DNA of 64,000 nt from Pedobacter polysacchareus (GTDB lineage: Bacteria > Bacteroidota > Bacteroidia > Sphingobacteriales > Sphingobacteriaceae), in assembly GCF_019802255.1 (NCBI RefSeq), contig NZ_JAHYSS010000001.1, positions 875,280 to 939,279 of the forward strand, written 5' to 3'. Each line of letters starts with the position of its first letter. The stretch's first letter is position 1. Both the position numbers and the translations under genes were made by a program. Below the pieces are notes generated by a model. That model did no database searches. It had not been told where the DNA came from and was given only the letters and a program-made list of their open reading frames with translations. Below are positions 41,295 to 51,568 of this stretch, piece after piece.

Positions 41295-42011
41295 TTATTT
41301 TACATGAATAACATCTCCGCTTTTTGAGCTAGAGGTCTTATTCAACGCTGCATTTCCTTTATAATGGATATCACTGCCGCCACTCGCACTTGCTTCTAAT
41401 CCTTTGTTTACATATACATTCGCATCTGAACCACCACTGGAAGTTACTTTTGCGTAGTCACTGATCAGCTGGTAAGCGTGTACATCACTGCCGCCACTGC
41501 TCACTATAATCATATTTTTTACTGTTCCTTTAAGTTTGGCATCTGACCCGCCACTTGTAGTTACTTCCAGATCATCAGCCTGGATGTCTAAAGAAAGGTC
41601 GGCGCCACCGGAAGCACGCAGGCTTAATTTTGGTGTTTTAATGGTATTCTGACTATAAACATCACTGCCGCCGCTAGCGGTAATGGCTTTTAATGTTTTA
41701 TAGTTCACATAAACTTTGACGCTTTGTCCTTTGAACTTCCTTCCCCAGCCCTGGTTGTCTTTATATTTGATGTTTAACCCTGAGCCATTCTTCTCAACTA
41801 CCACATTTTTTAAAATCTCTTCATGGCCAGTCAGTTTAATGTTCTCAGAATTACTCTGGGTAAGATAAAGGTCTATTCCGCTGGAAACAGTAATTTCATT
41901 GTAATTCGTTAATGGGATATTTTTGTCTTGCTGCGCTTTCGCAGGGATAGTAAATAGGGAAAAAGCAAAAAGTACAGGTAATGCTGATTTAAATAGTAAG
42001 GTGCTTTTCAT
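41295..42011 (-). CDS. Secreted DUF2807 (GIN domain) repeat protein
   Basis: Start set at MKSTLLFKSALPVLFAFSLFTIPAKAQQ, a Sec signal; an in-frame opening at 42047 adds 12 residues of no value. About 238 residues. The mature part is a DUF2807/GIN-domain beta-helix: NEITVSSGIDLYLTQSNSENIKLTG, then six turns each carrying S-G-G-S/A-D about every 17-20 residues (ASGGSDVY, ASGGADLS, TSGGSDAK, SSGGSDVH, SSGGSDAN, ASGGSDIH). The regular Asp at the turn suggests stacked ladders or calcium binding. Function unknown; probably periplasmic or cell-surface. Confidence 0.85.
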   Translation of the reverse strand: MKSTLLFKSALPVLFAFSLFTIPAKAQQDKNIPLTNYNEITVSSGIDLYLTQSNSENIKLTGHEEILKNVVVEKNGSGLNIKYKDNQGWGRKFKGQSVKVYVNYKTLKAITASGGSDVYSQNTIKTPKLSLRASGGADLSLDIQADDLEVTTSGGSDAKLKGTVKNMIIVSSGGSDVHAYQLISDYAKVTSSGGSDANVYVNKGLEASASGGSDIHYKGNAALNKTSSSKSGDVIHVK

Positions 42012-42145
42012 GGGATTTCTGATTTGGTTACATTGATTAGACACCATTCCTGCCTAAACGTTGCAGGATTTGGAATTTATTTTTTAAATATTTGAATATA
42101 CCCCTTAAAATCGTTCTTTTTGTAGTATAAACTAGTAAATAACAA

Positions 42146-42655
42146 ATGGCAGAATCTCAATTGCTTATTCTTGACAAGAAGCAGATACAACAAAAGATTA
42201 ATAGGATTGCTTACCAGATACTGGAAGATAACCTGAATGAGAAGGAAATTGTATTGGCTGGAATATGGGATCGAGGGTATAAAGTGGCCCTGCGACTAAA
42301 GAAAGTATTGGCTAAGATTTCAGACCTGAAAATTACCATGTTGAAAATTGAGCTGGATCGCTTAAATAGCAAACTGGTTGCCAATACGGATCTTGATGAG
42401 AGCCATTGGAAAAATAAAGTGATCATCTTAGTTGATGATGTACTCAATAGTGGTAAAACATTGGCTTATGGCTTAGGTGTTTTCCTGAATACCCCGCATA
42501 AAAAGATCAGAACCGTTGTATTGGTAGATAGAAGCCATAAAATATTTCCTATTGCAACGGATTTTGTTGGTTTACAGATGGCTACCGTTTTAAAGGAGCA
42601 TGTAGATGTAGTGATTGATGTAGCAGGAGAAGAGGATCGCGTTTATTTAAGTTAA
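42146..42655 (+). CDS. PyrR-like phosphoribosyltransferase
   Basis: A 169-residue type I phosphoribosyltransferase. The PRPP-binding loop is VIILVDDVLNSGKTLAYGL, preceded by LAGIWDRGYKVALRLKKVL and followed by VVLVDRSHKIFPIATDFVGLQM, the order seen in PyrR and bifunctional uracil phosphoribosyltransferases. It may salvage uracil or control pyrimidine genes. In Bacteroidota such proteins often lack the RNA target of Bacillus PyrR, so the role is unclear. Followed by an acyltransferase gene 37 bp later. Confidence 0.85.
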   Translation: MAESQLLILDKKQIQQKINRIAYQILEDNLNEKEIVLAGIWDRGYKVALRLKKVLAKISDLKITMLKIELDRLNSKLVANTDLDESHWKNKVIILVDDVLNSGKTLAYGLGVFLNTPHKKIRTVVLVDRSHKIFPIATDFVGLQMATVLKEHVDVVIDVAGEEDRVYLS

Positions 42656-42692
42656 TCTTGGATTTAAGGCATATTTTTCTCATTTTAGAGAG

Positions 42693-43316
42693 ATGTACCC
42701 GTCCCGCAAAAGCAAGTTAATTTTTCAATTCTTTTCCTGGTATAGCGCTTATATCATAAAAAAGGATTTTTCAAGCTATACTTACGACCGGCTGGAGGTG
42801 AAGGAGGACGAGGCGATATTGCTCCTCGCCAATCATTTTAGCTGGTGGGATGGTTTCCTGATGTTTCAATTGAATAAGGTAGTTTTTAAGAAAGAATTCC
42901 ATGTGCTGGTCAGCGAAGAAGATTATCAGCGGCGATGGTATTTAAAATACCTCGGTGCTTTTGCTTCCAAAGTGAAGGGGAAAGATGTGGTAAAAACACT
43001 GGCTTATGCCGGACAGCTATTAGATGATCCTCAAAACTTAGTGCTTTTATTTCCGCAGGGTAAGCTTTACACCAGTTATGTGAGCAATATCTCTTTTGAA
43101 AAAGGAGTGATGCAATTGATCAATGCTTCAAAGAAAAAGTTTCAAGTAGTATTTTCTGCCACATTTACCGATTATTTTGACAAAAGAAAGCCAATGGCCA
43201 AAAGTTACCTCTGTACCTGGGTGGCGGAAGAATATATCAGCTTGCAGCTGCTGAAAAGAGAATACAACAAACATTACAATGGGGCCATTCATAGACAAAG
43301 CAAAAAGTCTGCATGA
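42693..43316 (+). CDS. PlsC-like acyltransferase
   Basis: A 207-residue glycerolipid-type acyltransferase. The catalytic HX4D motif is His48-Asp53 in LANHFSWWDGF, and the substrate motif is LLFPQGKLY (FPxG). It lacks a long membrane anchor. Family members acylate lysophosphatidate or related hydroxyls; some Bacteroidota members acylate glycosylated lipids or pigments. Its stop overlaps the start of the following glycosyltransferase-like gene (ATGA), so the two proteins probably act together. Confidence 0.83.
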   Translation: MYPSRKSKLIFQFFSWYSAYIIKKDFSSYTYDRLEVKEDEAILLLANHFSWWDGFLMFQLNKVVFKKEFHVLVSEEDYQRRWYLKYLGAFASKVKGKDVVKTLAYAGQLLDDPQNLVLLFPQGKLYTSYVSNISFEKGVMQLINASKKKFQVVFSATFTDYFDKRKPMAKSYLCTWVAEEYISLQLLKREYNKHYNGAIHRQSKKSA

Positions 43317-44272
43317 TTTTTTTTCTTTATATCGTACTCGTCTTTTTAGTCCTTCGTTTTTCAGTTACGCTGTTTAATTTTCTTTCCAACCCTAAAATTG
43401 GGAATTATGGCAGGTCTTTTACAGACAAAGTGCTGATCATCATAAAAGTCAAGCAGTCTGAAGAAGAAGCAGCGCAATTGATCGCTAGTATCTCCGCACA
43501 GGATTATAAAAATTATGAGATTCTCATTCAGCGGATCCATCGCCCGGATGTGATAGCTGCCGTTAATGGTGCTTACTTTCTATTTCTAGATGCCAATACT
43601 TTAATTCAAAGAGGATTTATTAACAGTCTGATTTATCGGACTACTGTATTCAAACTCGCTATGCTGAGTGTCATTCCTACGCCTCGAATTTCTGGATTTA
43701 TCGCCAACTGTATTTATCCGCTGACTGATTTTGTGTTGTTGAATTTATTCCCTTTAAGGTTAGTCCGACTGCTGAAACATCCTTCATTTTCAATGGTAAA
43801 TGGCGCCTGTTTATTCTTTGATGCGGATGTTTATCGCCAATACGAATGGGATGATACCCTTAAATATTCCAATCAGGGTGCCCTGGAAATGATGAAAATG
43901 GTAAAGCAGGAAAAGTTAAATGCAGAACTGCTGCTGGGAAACAAGTTGATTGATCTGGAAGAAAGCAAGGCAGATATGACTGATCTTTCCAGACGCCTGA
44001 TGCTTAATTTTAATCAGCAGCCCATTGTTGCTTTAGCTTATCTGATACTGGTGGTCGGCGGTCCAATTGCGATGGCGCTAACTTTAGCCCCGGTATTTCT
44101 GCTGCTGCCCTATGGCCTGATCTTTTTATCAAGAATGATGATTGCTTATTTGACGGCCCAAAAACCTATTCCTTCTGTCTTGTACCATCCATTACAAATG
44201 ATCAGTTTAACCTGGCTGGTGATGAACCAATGCTGGAACAGCTTTCTTGCTGTATTTAAGTCTAAGAATTAG
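43313..44272 (+). CDS. Membrane GT2-like protein with reduced GT-A domain
   Basis: A 319-residue protein resembling membrane family 2 glycosyltransferases. There is one N-terminal membrane helix (FFLYIVLVFLVLRFSVTLF), a GT-A remnant KVLIIIKVKQSEEEAAQLIASISAQDYKNYEILI, then directly YFLFLDANTLIQRGFI, where DAN sits at the DxD metal site. Two to three C-terminal helices end the protein (IVALAYLILVVGGPIAMALTL). The usual stretch with the DDxSxD nucleotide motif between these blocks is missing, about 40 residues shorter than normal. It overlaps the acyltransferase gene by 4 bp. It may be a lipid or pigment glycosyltransferase or an inactive relative. Confidence 0.7.
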   Translation: MIFFLYIVLVFLVLRFSVTLFNFLSNPKIGNYGRSFTDKVLIIIKVKQSEEEAAQLIASISAQDYKNYEILIQRIHRPDVIAAVNGAYFLFLDANTLIQRGFINSLIYRTTVFKLAMLSVIPTPRISGFIANCIYPLTDFVLLNLFPLRLVRLLKHPSFSMVNGACLFFDADVYRQYEWDDTLKYSNQGALEMMKMVKQEKLNAELLLGNKLIDLEESKADMTDLSRRLMLNFNQQPIVALAYLILVVGGPIAMALTLAPVFLLLPYGLIFLSRMMIAYLTAQKPIPSVLYHPLQMISLTWLVMNQCWNSFLAVFKSKN

Positions 44273-44313
44273 CATATCAGACCCCAGAAATAGCATATCA
44301 AACTCTTTTTATG

Positions 44314-44321
44314 TAATTTTG
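44314..44321 (+). promoter_or_regulatory. -7 element of ispH
   Basis: TAATTTTG, exact match to TAnnTTTG, 31 nt before the ispH ATG. Two copies of TAGCATATCA (44270-44279 and 44291-44300) lie upstream. Confidence 0.5.
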
Positions 44322-44352
44322 TAACTGTATGTGGTTACTTATTAAATAATTT

Positions 44353-45201
44353 ATGGGATACGATTTAGCCGTCACAATAGATAAAGCATCAGGATTTTGT
44401 TTCGGGGTAGTATATGCAATCGATATGGCTGAGGATATTTTAGACCATGAGGATTATTTGTATTGCCTCGGCGACATTGTGCATAACGATGAAGAGGTGA
44501 AGCGATTAACCGCTAAAGGACTTCGTATCATTGATCATGAGCAGCTGCAAACCTTGAAAAATGAAAAGGTTTTGATCAGAGCACATGGAGAAGCACCTTC
44601 GACTTATCAGCTGGCAATGGAAAATAACCTGATCCTCATTGATGCTTCTTGTCCGGTAGTATTAAAACTGCAGAACAGGATTAAAAATTCGCATGATGAC
44701 GACGAGCAGATTCTGATTTTCGGAAAACATGGCCATGCGGAGGTAATTGGTTTGCAAGGACAAACAGATGGGAAAGCCATCGTATTCCAGGATCTTGCAG
44801 AATTGGATGATGTAGATTTACCTTCAAAATTCACTTTGTACAGTCAGACAACCAAAAGCACAGATAAATTCTACCACATCAAAGATCAGCTGCTCAGCAG
44901 GGGATATGAAGTGAAAGCAAATGATACGATTTGTCGCCAGGTCTCTAATCGTTATGGAGATTTAGAAAAATTCGTGGTTGATTTTGATAAGATCATCTTT
45001 GTATCCGGAAAAAAATCTTCCAATGGAAAGGTTCTGTACGATGTCTGTAAAAAATACAATCCCAATGCCTACTTTATTTCAAATGTGGAAGAACTCGACC
45101 AAAGTTGGTTTGCCGCAAATGATAAGGTCGGGATTTGTGGAGCCACCTCTACGCCAATGTGGCTAATGGAGCAAGTAAAATCAACTTTAGAATCTTATTA
45201 A
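44353..45201 (+). CDS. ispH: 4-hydroxy-3-methylbut-2-enyl diphosphate reductase
   Basis: A 282-residue IspH, last enzyme of the MEP isoprenoid pathway, giving IPP and DMAPP. Its 4Fe-4S ligands are Cys16 (SGFCFGV), Cys100 (IDASCPVVLKL) and Cys194 (NDTICRQVSNR). Other family parts are VHNDEEVKRL, IRAHGEAPSTY, IFGKHGHAEVIGLQGQ and SGKKSSNGKVLYDVC. Full length for the Bacteroidota type. Confidence 0.95.
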   Translation: MGYDLAVTIDKASGFCFGVVYAIDMAEDILDHEDYLYCLGDIVHNDEEVKRLTAKGLRIIDHEQLQTLKNEKVLIRAHGEAPSTYQLAMENNLILIDASCPVVLKLQNRIKNSHDDDEQILIFGKHGHAEVIGLQGQTDGKAIVFQDLAELDDVDLPSKFTLYSQTTKSTDKFYHIKDQLLSRGYEVKANDTICRQVSNRYGDLEKFVVDFDKIIFVSGKKSSNGKVLYDVCKKYNPNAYFISNVEELDQSWFAANDKVGICGATSTPMWLMEQVKSTLESY

Positions 45202-45275
45202 TACAATATTACATCATAAAAAAGTAATTATTGGTTTTACCAGTAGAGATACCGGGTTATAATCATTTGATTAAT

Positions 45276-45283
45276 TATTTTTG
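45276..45283 (+). promoter_or_regulatory. -7 element of hemH
   Basis: TATTTTTG, exact match to TAnnTTTG, 8 nt before the hemH ATG; a short or absent 5' leader is expected. Confidence 0.5.
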
Positions 45284-45291
45284 CTAAAATT

Positions 45292-46308
45292 ATGGGAAAA
45301 AAGGGCATACTGCTAGTTAATTTAGGAACTCCGGATAGTCCGGAAGTAAGTGATGTACGGACATATCTTGATGAGTTTTTGATGGATGAGCGCGTGATTG
45401 ATATCAACGCTTTTCAGAGAACATTATTGGTGAAAGGAATTATCGTTCCTTTCCGCAGCCCTAAAACTTCTAAATTATATAAGGAGATCTGGGATGAAAA
45501 TGGATCGCCTTTATTGTATTACAGCAAAATCCAGGCAGCGATGCTTCAGGAGAAACTTGGCGATGGATATCAGGTTGAATTGGCCATGCGTTACCAAAAT
45601 CCTTCTATTGCTTCAGGTCTGGACAGACTAAAAGCGGGATTGGTAGAAAGCATTCAAGTGATTCCTTTGTTCCCGCAATATGCCTCTGCAAGTACAGGTT
45701 CGGTGATCCAAAAGGTGATGGAACTAGTGAGCAAATGGCAAACGGTTCCACCAATCAGCTTTATCAACTCTTTCCATGATAATGAATTGATGATTGATAC
45801 TTTCGCTGAAAACGCGCAAAAGTATCAACCGGAAAGTTATGATCAGATCTTATTTAGTTTCCATGGCTTGCCAGAAAGACAATTAAAGAAATGTGACCAT
45901 ACCGGTCAGCATTGCCTAAAAAAAGACGATTGCTGCAGTACCTTAACCGATGTGAACAAGTTTTGCTATTCTGCACAGTGTCATGATACTGCCAGACTGA
46001 TCGCTAAAAGATTGAACATTCCTGCTGAAAAATATTCAGTATGTTTCCAATCGAGATTAGGAAAGGAGCCTTGGGTGCAGCCTTATACCAGCGATGTTTT
46101 AAAAGAACTTGCGGAAAAAGGGAAGAAGAGGCTGTTGGTATTCTGTCCGGCCTTTGTGGCAGATTGCTTAGAAACACTTTACGAAGTAAGTGTAGAATAC
46201 CATGAGGAATTCAGAGCCCTTGGCGGTGAAGAAGTTCAGTTGGTGGCTAGCTTAAATGACGATCCTAAATTTATTGAAGCACTGGTTGAAATGGTGAAAC
46301 CATCCTAA
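45292..46308 (+). CDS. hemH: Ferrochelatase
   Basis: A 338-residue HemH that inserts iron into protoporphyrin IX. The N-terminus KKGILLVNLGTPDSPEVSDVRTYLDEFL is diagnostic. The catalytic His is in ILFSFHGLPERQLKKCDHTGQHC, and a Cys-rich loop follows (CLKKDDCCSTLTDVNKFCYSAQCHDT). CFQSRLGKEPWVQPYTSDVL and LLVFCPAFVADCLETLYE with its Glu complete the active site. Haem is needed by the cytochrome c at 4114-4503. Convergent with waaA. Confidence 0.96.
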   Translation: MGKKGILLVNLGTPDSPEVSDVRTYLDEFLMDERVIDINAFQRTLLVKGIIVPFRSPKTSKLYKEIWDENGSPLLYYSKIQAAMLQEKLGDGYQVELAMRYQNPSIASGLDRLKAGLVESIQVIPLFPQYASASTGSVIQKVMELVSKWQTVPPISFINSFHDNELMIDTFAENAQKYQPESYDQILFSFHGLPERQLKKCDHTGQHCLKKDDCCSTLTDVNKFCYSAQCHDTARLIAKRLNIPAEKYSVCFQSRLGKEPWVQPYTSDVLKELAEKGKKRLLVFCPAFVADCLETLYEVSVEYHEEFRALGGEEVQLVASLNDDPKFIEALVEMVKPS

Positions 46309-46352
46309 GCATTGCTTCATAACTGATAAAAACAATAGTTTCTGATAAAGAA

Positions 46353-47570
46353 TTAGAAATTACGAGCAATATAATCCAGGATCTGGCGGGTAGAACCGGT
46401 TTTATCCTGTACATATTTCTGAGCGATCTTTCCCGCAACTGCATTCTTTTGGAATTGTAGAAAAGCGGCAGAAAGATCGCTTTCTGTTTCAATACTAATG
46501 GCTGCTCCAATTTCAATCAAGTCTTTTGCCTCTTGAAATTTAGCATACTTAGGACCAAAAATCACGGGGATTCCATAAGCCGCAGCTTCCAGGGTATTGT
46601 GGATACCCGCCCCGAATCCTCCTCCGATATAGGCAATATTGCCGTATTGGTAAAGTGAGGAGAGCATGCCGATGTTGTCTATGATGAGGGTTTGAGCAGT
46701 TTTCTCCTTTCCTTTTAATAATCCGGAATGAGTAATTGCTGCGGGAATAAGTTTTTTTAGCGCTTCAATATGTGAATCATCCGTTTCATGCGGTGCAATG
46801 ATGAATTTCCAGTCTTGATGCTGGTCAATAAGTCCGGCAATCAACTGTTCATCGGCTGGCCAGCTACTGCCCGCAATAAATACCGGATTTGACCCGCAGA
46901 AATCCGCGACTTCTTGAATGGTCTTTGGCGATTGTGCATTCTCGGCTACACGATCGAAACGCGTATCTCCACTTAGACTTACATTTTCCAAATGAATGGT
47001 TTTTAATAAGTCAACGCTCTCCTGGTTTTGAACAAAGAAATGGGTGACGAAACTTAGGATTTCGCGGTTAAAGGCACCGTACCATTTGAAAAATATCTGA
47101 TCTGGCCGGAAAATCCCGGAAATTACATATAAAGGGATGTTTTGCTGATGTAAGACTTTGAAATAATGGTACCAATATTCATACTTGGTGAAGATGGCAA
47201 TTTCGGGTTTGATCGCTGCAACAAACCTTTTGGCATTTTTAGCAGTATCTAAAGGCAGATAAAAAACACCAGCTGCCACAGCATAGTTTTTTCTGACCTC
47301 ATATCCCGAAGGGGAGAAGAAGGTAACCACGATATTTTTATTGGGATGAAGTGTTTTTATTTTTTCCAAAACAGGTCTTCCCTGCTCGAATTCGCCCAGT
47401 GAGGCAAAATGAAACCATATATTGGCTTTCGAAGCATCCAATGTTTTTTCTATATGCTCAAAAAGTTGAGTTCTACCTTCGATAAACAGTTTGGCTTTTG
47501 TATTGAATAAGGAAAATACGCGCAGCACTAATCCATAAAAAGAGATTCCTATATTATAAAGCCAAAGCAT
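46353..47570 (-). CDS. waaA: 3-deoxy-D-manno-octulosonic acid (Kdo) transferase
   Basis: A 405-residue KdtA/WaaA that adds Kdo to lipid A precursor at the inner membrane. An N-terminal membrane anchor lies in LYNIGISFYGLVLRVFSLF, then the GT-B halves: IWFHFASLGEFEQGRPVLEKI (catalytic Glu region), VVTFFSPSGYEVRKNY, VFIAGSSWPADEQLIAGLI, FIIAPHETDDSHIEALKK and YIGGGFGAGIHNTLEAAAYGIPVIFGP. Divergent from ugd across 63 bp. Slightly shorter than the E. coli enzyme (about 425) but complete. Confidence 0.95.
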   Translation of the reverse strand: MLWLYNIGISFYGLVLRVFSLFNTKAKLFIEGRTQLFEHIEKTLDASKANIWFHFASLGEFEQGRPVLEKIKTLHPNKNIVVTFFSPSGYEVRKNYAVAAGVFYLPLDTAKNAKRFVAAIKPEIAIFTKYEYWYHYFKVLHQQNIPLYVISGIFRPDQIFFKWYGAFNREILSFVTHFFVQNQESVDLLKTIHLENVSLSGDTRFDRVAENAQSPKTIQEVADFCGSNPVFIAGSSWPADEQLIAGLIDQHQDWKFIIAPHETDDSHIEALKKLIPAAITHSGLLKGKEKTAQTLIIDNIGMLSSLYQYGNIAYIGGGFGAGIHNTLEAAAYGIPVIFGPKYAKFQEAKDLIEIGAAISIETESDLSAAFLQFQKNAVAGKIAQKYVQDKTGSTRQILDYIARNF

Positions 47571-47633
47571 TTTGTGTGTTTATTTATTATCTTAGCCGAA
47601 GATACTTCATTAAAATTAAAACGTAATTAATAT

Positions 47634-48943
47634 ATGAAAATAGCTGTTATTGGAACAGGATATGTGGGTTTGGTAACTGGTACCTGCTTAGCAGAAACAG
47701 GAAACAAAGTAATTTGTGTAGATATAGATGCTGCTAAAGTTAAGAAGATGCAGGATGGTCAGGTACCCATCTATGAACCAGGACTAGACGTGTTATTTCA
47801 TAGAAATATTGCTCAGGGAAGGTTAACTTTTACAACTGATCTTGCACATGGTATTCAGGATGCACAGATCATATTTATGGCTTTACCAACTCCTCCAGGG
47901 GGTGATGGTGCTGCCGATCTTTCCTACATCCTTGGCGCAGCAAAAGATATTTCCAAATTGGTTACGGAATATAAAGTGATCGTCAACAAATCTACCGTGC
48001 CTGTAGGGACGGCAGATAAAGTTCAAGCCGTTTTTCAGGCAAATACGAACATAGAAATTGATGTGGTTTCTAACCCTGAGTTCCTTCGTGAGGGGGTAGC
48101 TGTAGAAGATTTCATGAAACCAGATCGCGTTGTGATCGGCACAAGAAGTGAAAGGGCACAGAAATTAATGGCTGAATTATACGGCCCTTATGTGAGACAA
48201 GGAAATCCAATCTTGTTTATGGATGAGCGTTCTTCTGAGCTGACAAAATATGCAGCCAATTCTTTCCTGGCTACGAAGATTACATTCATGAATGAAATCG
48301 CAAATCTTTGTGAGATTGTAGATGCAGATGTAGATGCGGTACGTAAAGGAATTGGTTCTGATGCCAGAATTGGCAAGCGTTTCCTTTTCCCAGGAATCGG
48401 TTACGGAGGAAGCTGCTTCCCTAAAGATGTTCAGGCTTTGGCTAAATCTGCTGATGAACATCAATATGATTTCCAGATCCTGAAAGCAGTGATGGAGGTA
48501 AATGAGAAACAAAAGACAGTTTTGGTAGATAAACTGTTGAAATATTATAAAGGTGATCTTAAAGGCAAGCATTTTGCTTTGTGGGGATTGGCTTTCAAAC
48601 CAGAAACTGATGATATCCGCGAAGCTCCGGCATTGTATATTATCGATGAACTGCTGAAATATGGCGCTACTGTTGCTGCCTTTGATCCGGAAGGAATGGA
48701 GAATGTGAAACGTCTTTTAGGTGATAAAATCAGCTTCGTTGCCGATCAGTATGAAGCTTTGCAAAATGCAGATGCGCTATTGATCGCTACTGAATGGTCT
48801 GTTTTTAGAAATCCTGATTTTGAGAAAATGGAAGAAAACCTGGGTAATAAAGTGATTTTTGATGGACGTAATTTATATGACCTGGAAAAAATGATTGATT
48901 TGGGTTATTATTATAATAGTATTGGTCGTAAATTAATAGATTA

Positions 48944-48944
<1 letters not shown>
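47634..48944 (+). CDS. ugd: UDP-glucose 6-dehydrogenase
   Basis: A 436-residue UDP-glucose dehydrogenase. Rossmann motif [22 protein letters not shown], the family strings [23 protein letters not shown] and [26 protein letters not shown], the catalytic Cys in [16 protein letters not shown], and [18 protein letters not shown]. It oxidises UDP-glucose to UDP-glucuronate. Its stop overlaps the start of the decarboxylase gene (TAATG), so the two-step route to UDP-xylose is coupled. Confidence 0.96.
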
Positions 48945-49933
<989 letters not shown>

Positions 49934-49942
49934 TATATAATA

Positions 49943-50965
49943 ATGTCGAAAATACTAGTAACTGGTGGTACCGGTTTTATTGGATCACATACTGTCGTTG
50001 AGCTTTACAATGCTGGATATGATGTAGTGATCGTTGATGATTTTTCTAACTCTAATCCGAAAATCCTTAAACAGATTGAAGCCATTACCGGAAGAGTACC
50101 TGAATTCGTTGAATTGGATTTATGTGATGAAGTAAAAGTAAAAGCATTCGCTGCAGCAAATACGGACATCTCAGGAGTAATTCATTTTGCTGCATTTAAA
50201 GCAGTAGGAGAATCTGTTCAACAGCCTTTAAAATATTATAGAAACAATTTTTATTCTTTGATTAATGTCATCAATGGCTTTAATAGTAAGGTAAATCTTG
50301 TGTTTTCTTCTTCTTGTACAGTTTATGGTCAGCCAGATGTGCTGCCAGTAACGGAAGCTGCACCAGTTAAAAAAGCAGAATCTCCTTATGGAAACACCAA
50401 GCAGATCGCAGAAGAGATTTTGCAGGAAAGCTGTGCTGTAACGCCTGAATTAAATGTGATTGCTTTGCGTTACTTTAATCCGGTAGGGGCACATGATTCT
50501 GCATTAATCGGCGAATTGCCAATCGGGGTTCCACAAAATCTGGTTCCTTTTATTACGCAGTCTGCTATTGGAAAACGTGGACCGATTACGGTTTATGGAA
50601 ATGATTACGATACTCCAGATGGCAGCGCAATCAGGGATTATATCCACGTAGTAGATTTAGCTAAAGCGCATGTGGCTGCAATCCAAAGACTAGAAAACAA
50701 TCAAGCGGAAACAAATTATGAAGTTTTCAATTTAGGAACAGGTACAGGTACTACTGTATTGCAGGTGATTGAGGCTTTTGAAAAAGCAACAGGTCAAAAG
50801 TTAAGCTATACCATTGGTGCAAGAAGAGAAGGTGATATTGAAAAAGTTTGGGGTGACGTGACTAAATCTGCCAAAGATTTAGGATGGACAGCTGAACGTG
50901 ATATCAATGTGATGATGTCTTCTGCATGGAACTGGGAGAAATATTTAAAAGATAACCCATTTTAG
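49943..50965 (+). CDS. galE: UDP-glucose 4-epimerase
   Basis: A 340-residue GalE. Cofactor loop VTGGTGFIGSHTVVEL, HFAAFKAVGESVQQPLKYYRNN, catalytic Ser in VFSSSCTVYG, Tyr-Lys in ESPYGNTKQIAEEIL, and LRYFNPVGAHDSALIGE with NLVPFITQ. It interconverts UDP-glucose and UDP-galactose. Third gene of the nucleotide-sugar operon, 9 bp after the decarboxylase; the next gene starts immediately after its stop. Confidence 0.96.
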   Translation: MSKILVTGGTGFIGSHTVVELYNAGYDVVIVDDFSNSNPKILKQIEAITGRVPEFVELDLCDEVKVKAFAAANTDISGVIHFAAFKAVGESVQQPLKYYRNNFYSLINVINGFNSKVNLVFSSSCTVYGQPDVLPVTEAAPVKKAESPYGNTKQIAEEILQESCAVTPELNVIALRYFNPVGAHDSALIGELPIGVPQNLVPFITQSAIGKRGPITVYGNDYDTPDGSAIRDYIHVVDLAKAHVAAIQRLENNQAETNYEVFNLGTGTGTTVLQVIEAFEKATGQKLSYTIGARREGDIEKVWGDVTKSAKDLGWTAERDINVMMSSAWNWEKYLKDNPF

Positions 50966-51532
50966 ATGTTATTGAGCGAGCATAAAGACCTCAAGCTGGA
51001 AATTAAATCTCTTCCTCAAAAGGAAAAGGATAAGCTGTTGCTCCGGTTGATCGCGAAAGATAAAATCCTTACGGAACACTTGCATTTTTTATTGATGGAA
51101 GGTGAGCAGGATTTGGTAGACAGGCAGGAGCAGCTTAGCGCCCGTATTGATGAGGAAATCGAAGAGCTGATGTCCAATAGAAGGAGGAATGCTAAAGAAG
51201 CTTTACTTAAAATGAGGAAGCTAAACGGGAGCATTACCCACCATTTTAAAGTGACGAAAGACTTAAATTCTGAAATTGAATTGCGAATTCATCTTTTCAA
51301 AGTGATTCCTATTGATTTTAATGAAGGGGTATTTTCTGCACTGCATAAGTTCAATGAAAAGTTAATGATTTATTTTGCTAAGTCTGTGTTTTCGGTCTAT
51401 AATAAGTACCTGAAAATGCACGAGGAAACTCAATTTGACCTTAAACCAGGTTTTAATGAAGTTCTAGCAAAATTATATCAGCATAAAACAGCTCCTGTTG
51501 CTAAAGAATTGGGTTTGCCTAAAGAGATTTAA
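50966..51532 (+). CDS. Helical protein of unknown function inside the sugar-nucleotide operon
   Basis: A 188-residue soluble, charged, largely helical protein that I do not recognise. It begins MLLSEHKDLKLEIKSLPQKEKDKLLLRLIAKDK and has a coiled-coil-like segment LVDRQEQLSARIDEEIEELMSNRRRNAKEALLKMRKL near residues 50-85; the C-terminal half has KFNEKLMIYFAKSVFSVYNKYLKMHEETQFDL. The start codon directly follows the galE stop. The context is probably transcriptional rather than functional. Confidence 0.82.
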   Translation: MLLSEHKDLKLEIKSLPQKEKDKLLLRLIAKDKILTEHLHFLLMEGEQDLVDRQEQLSARIDEEIEELMSNRRRNAKEALLKMRKLNGSITHHFKVTKDLNSEIELRIHLFKVIPIDFNEGVFSALHKFNEKLMIYFAKSVFSVYNKYLKMHEETQFDLKPGFNEVLAKLYQHKTAPVAKELGLPKEI

Positions 51533-51568
51533 GGTACACCGAGTATTGAAAATGAAATACCTATTGAA

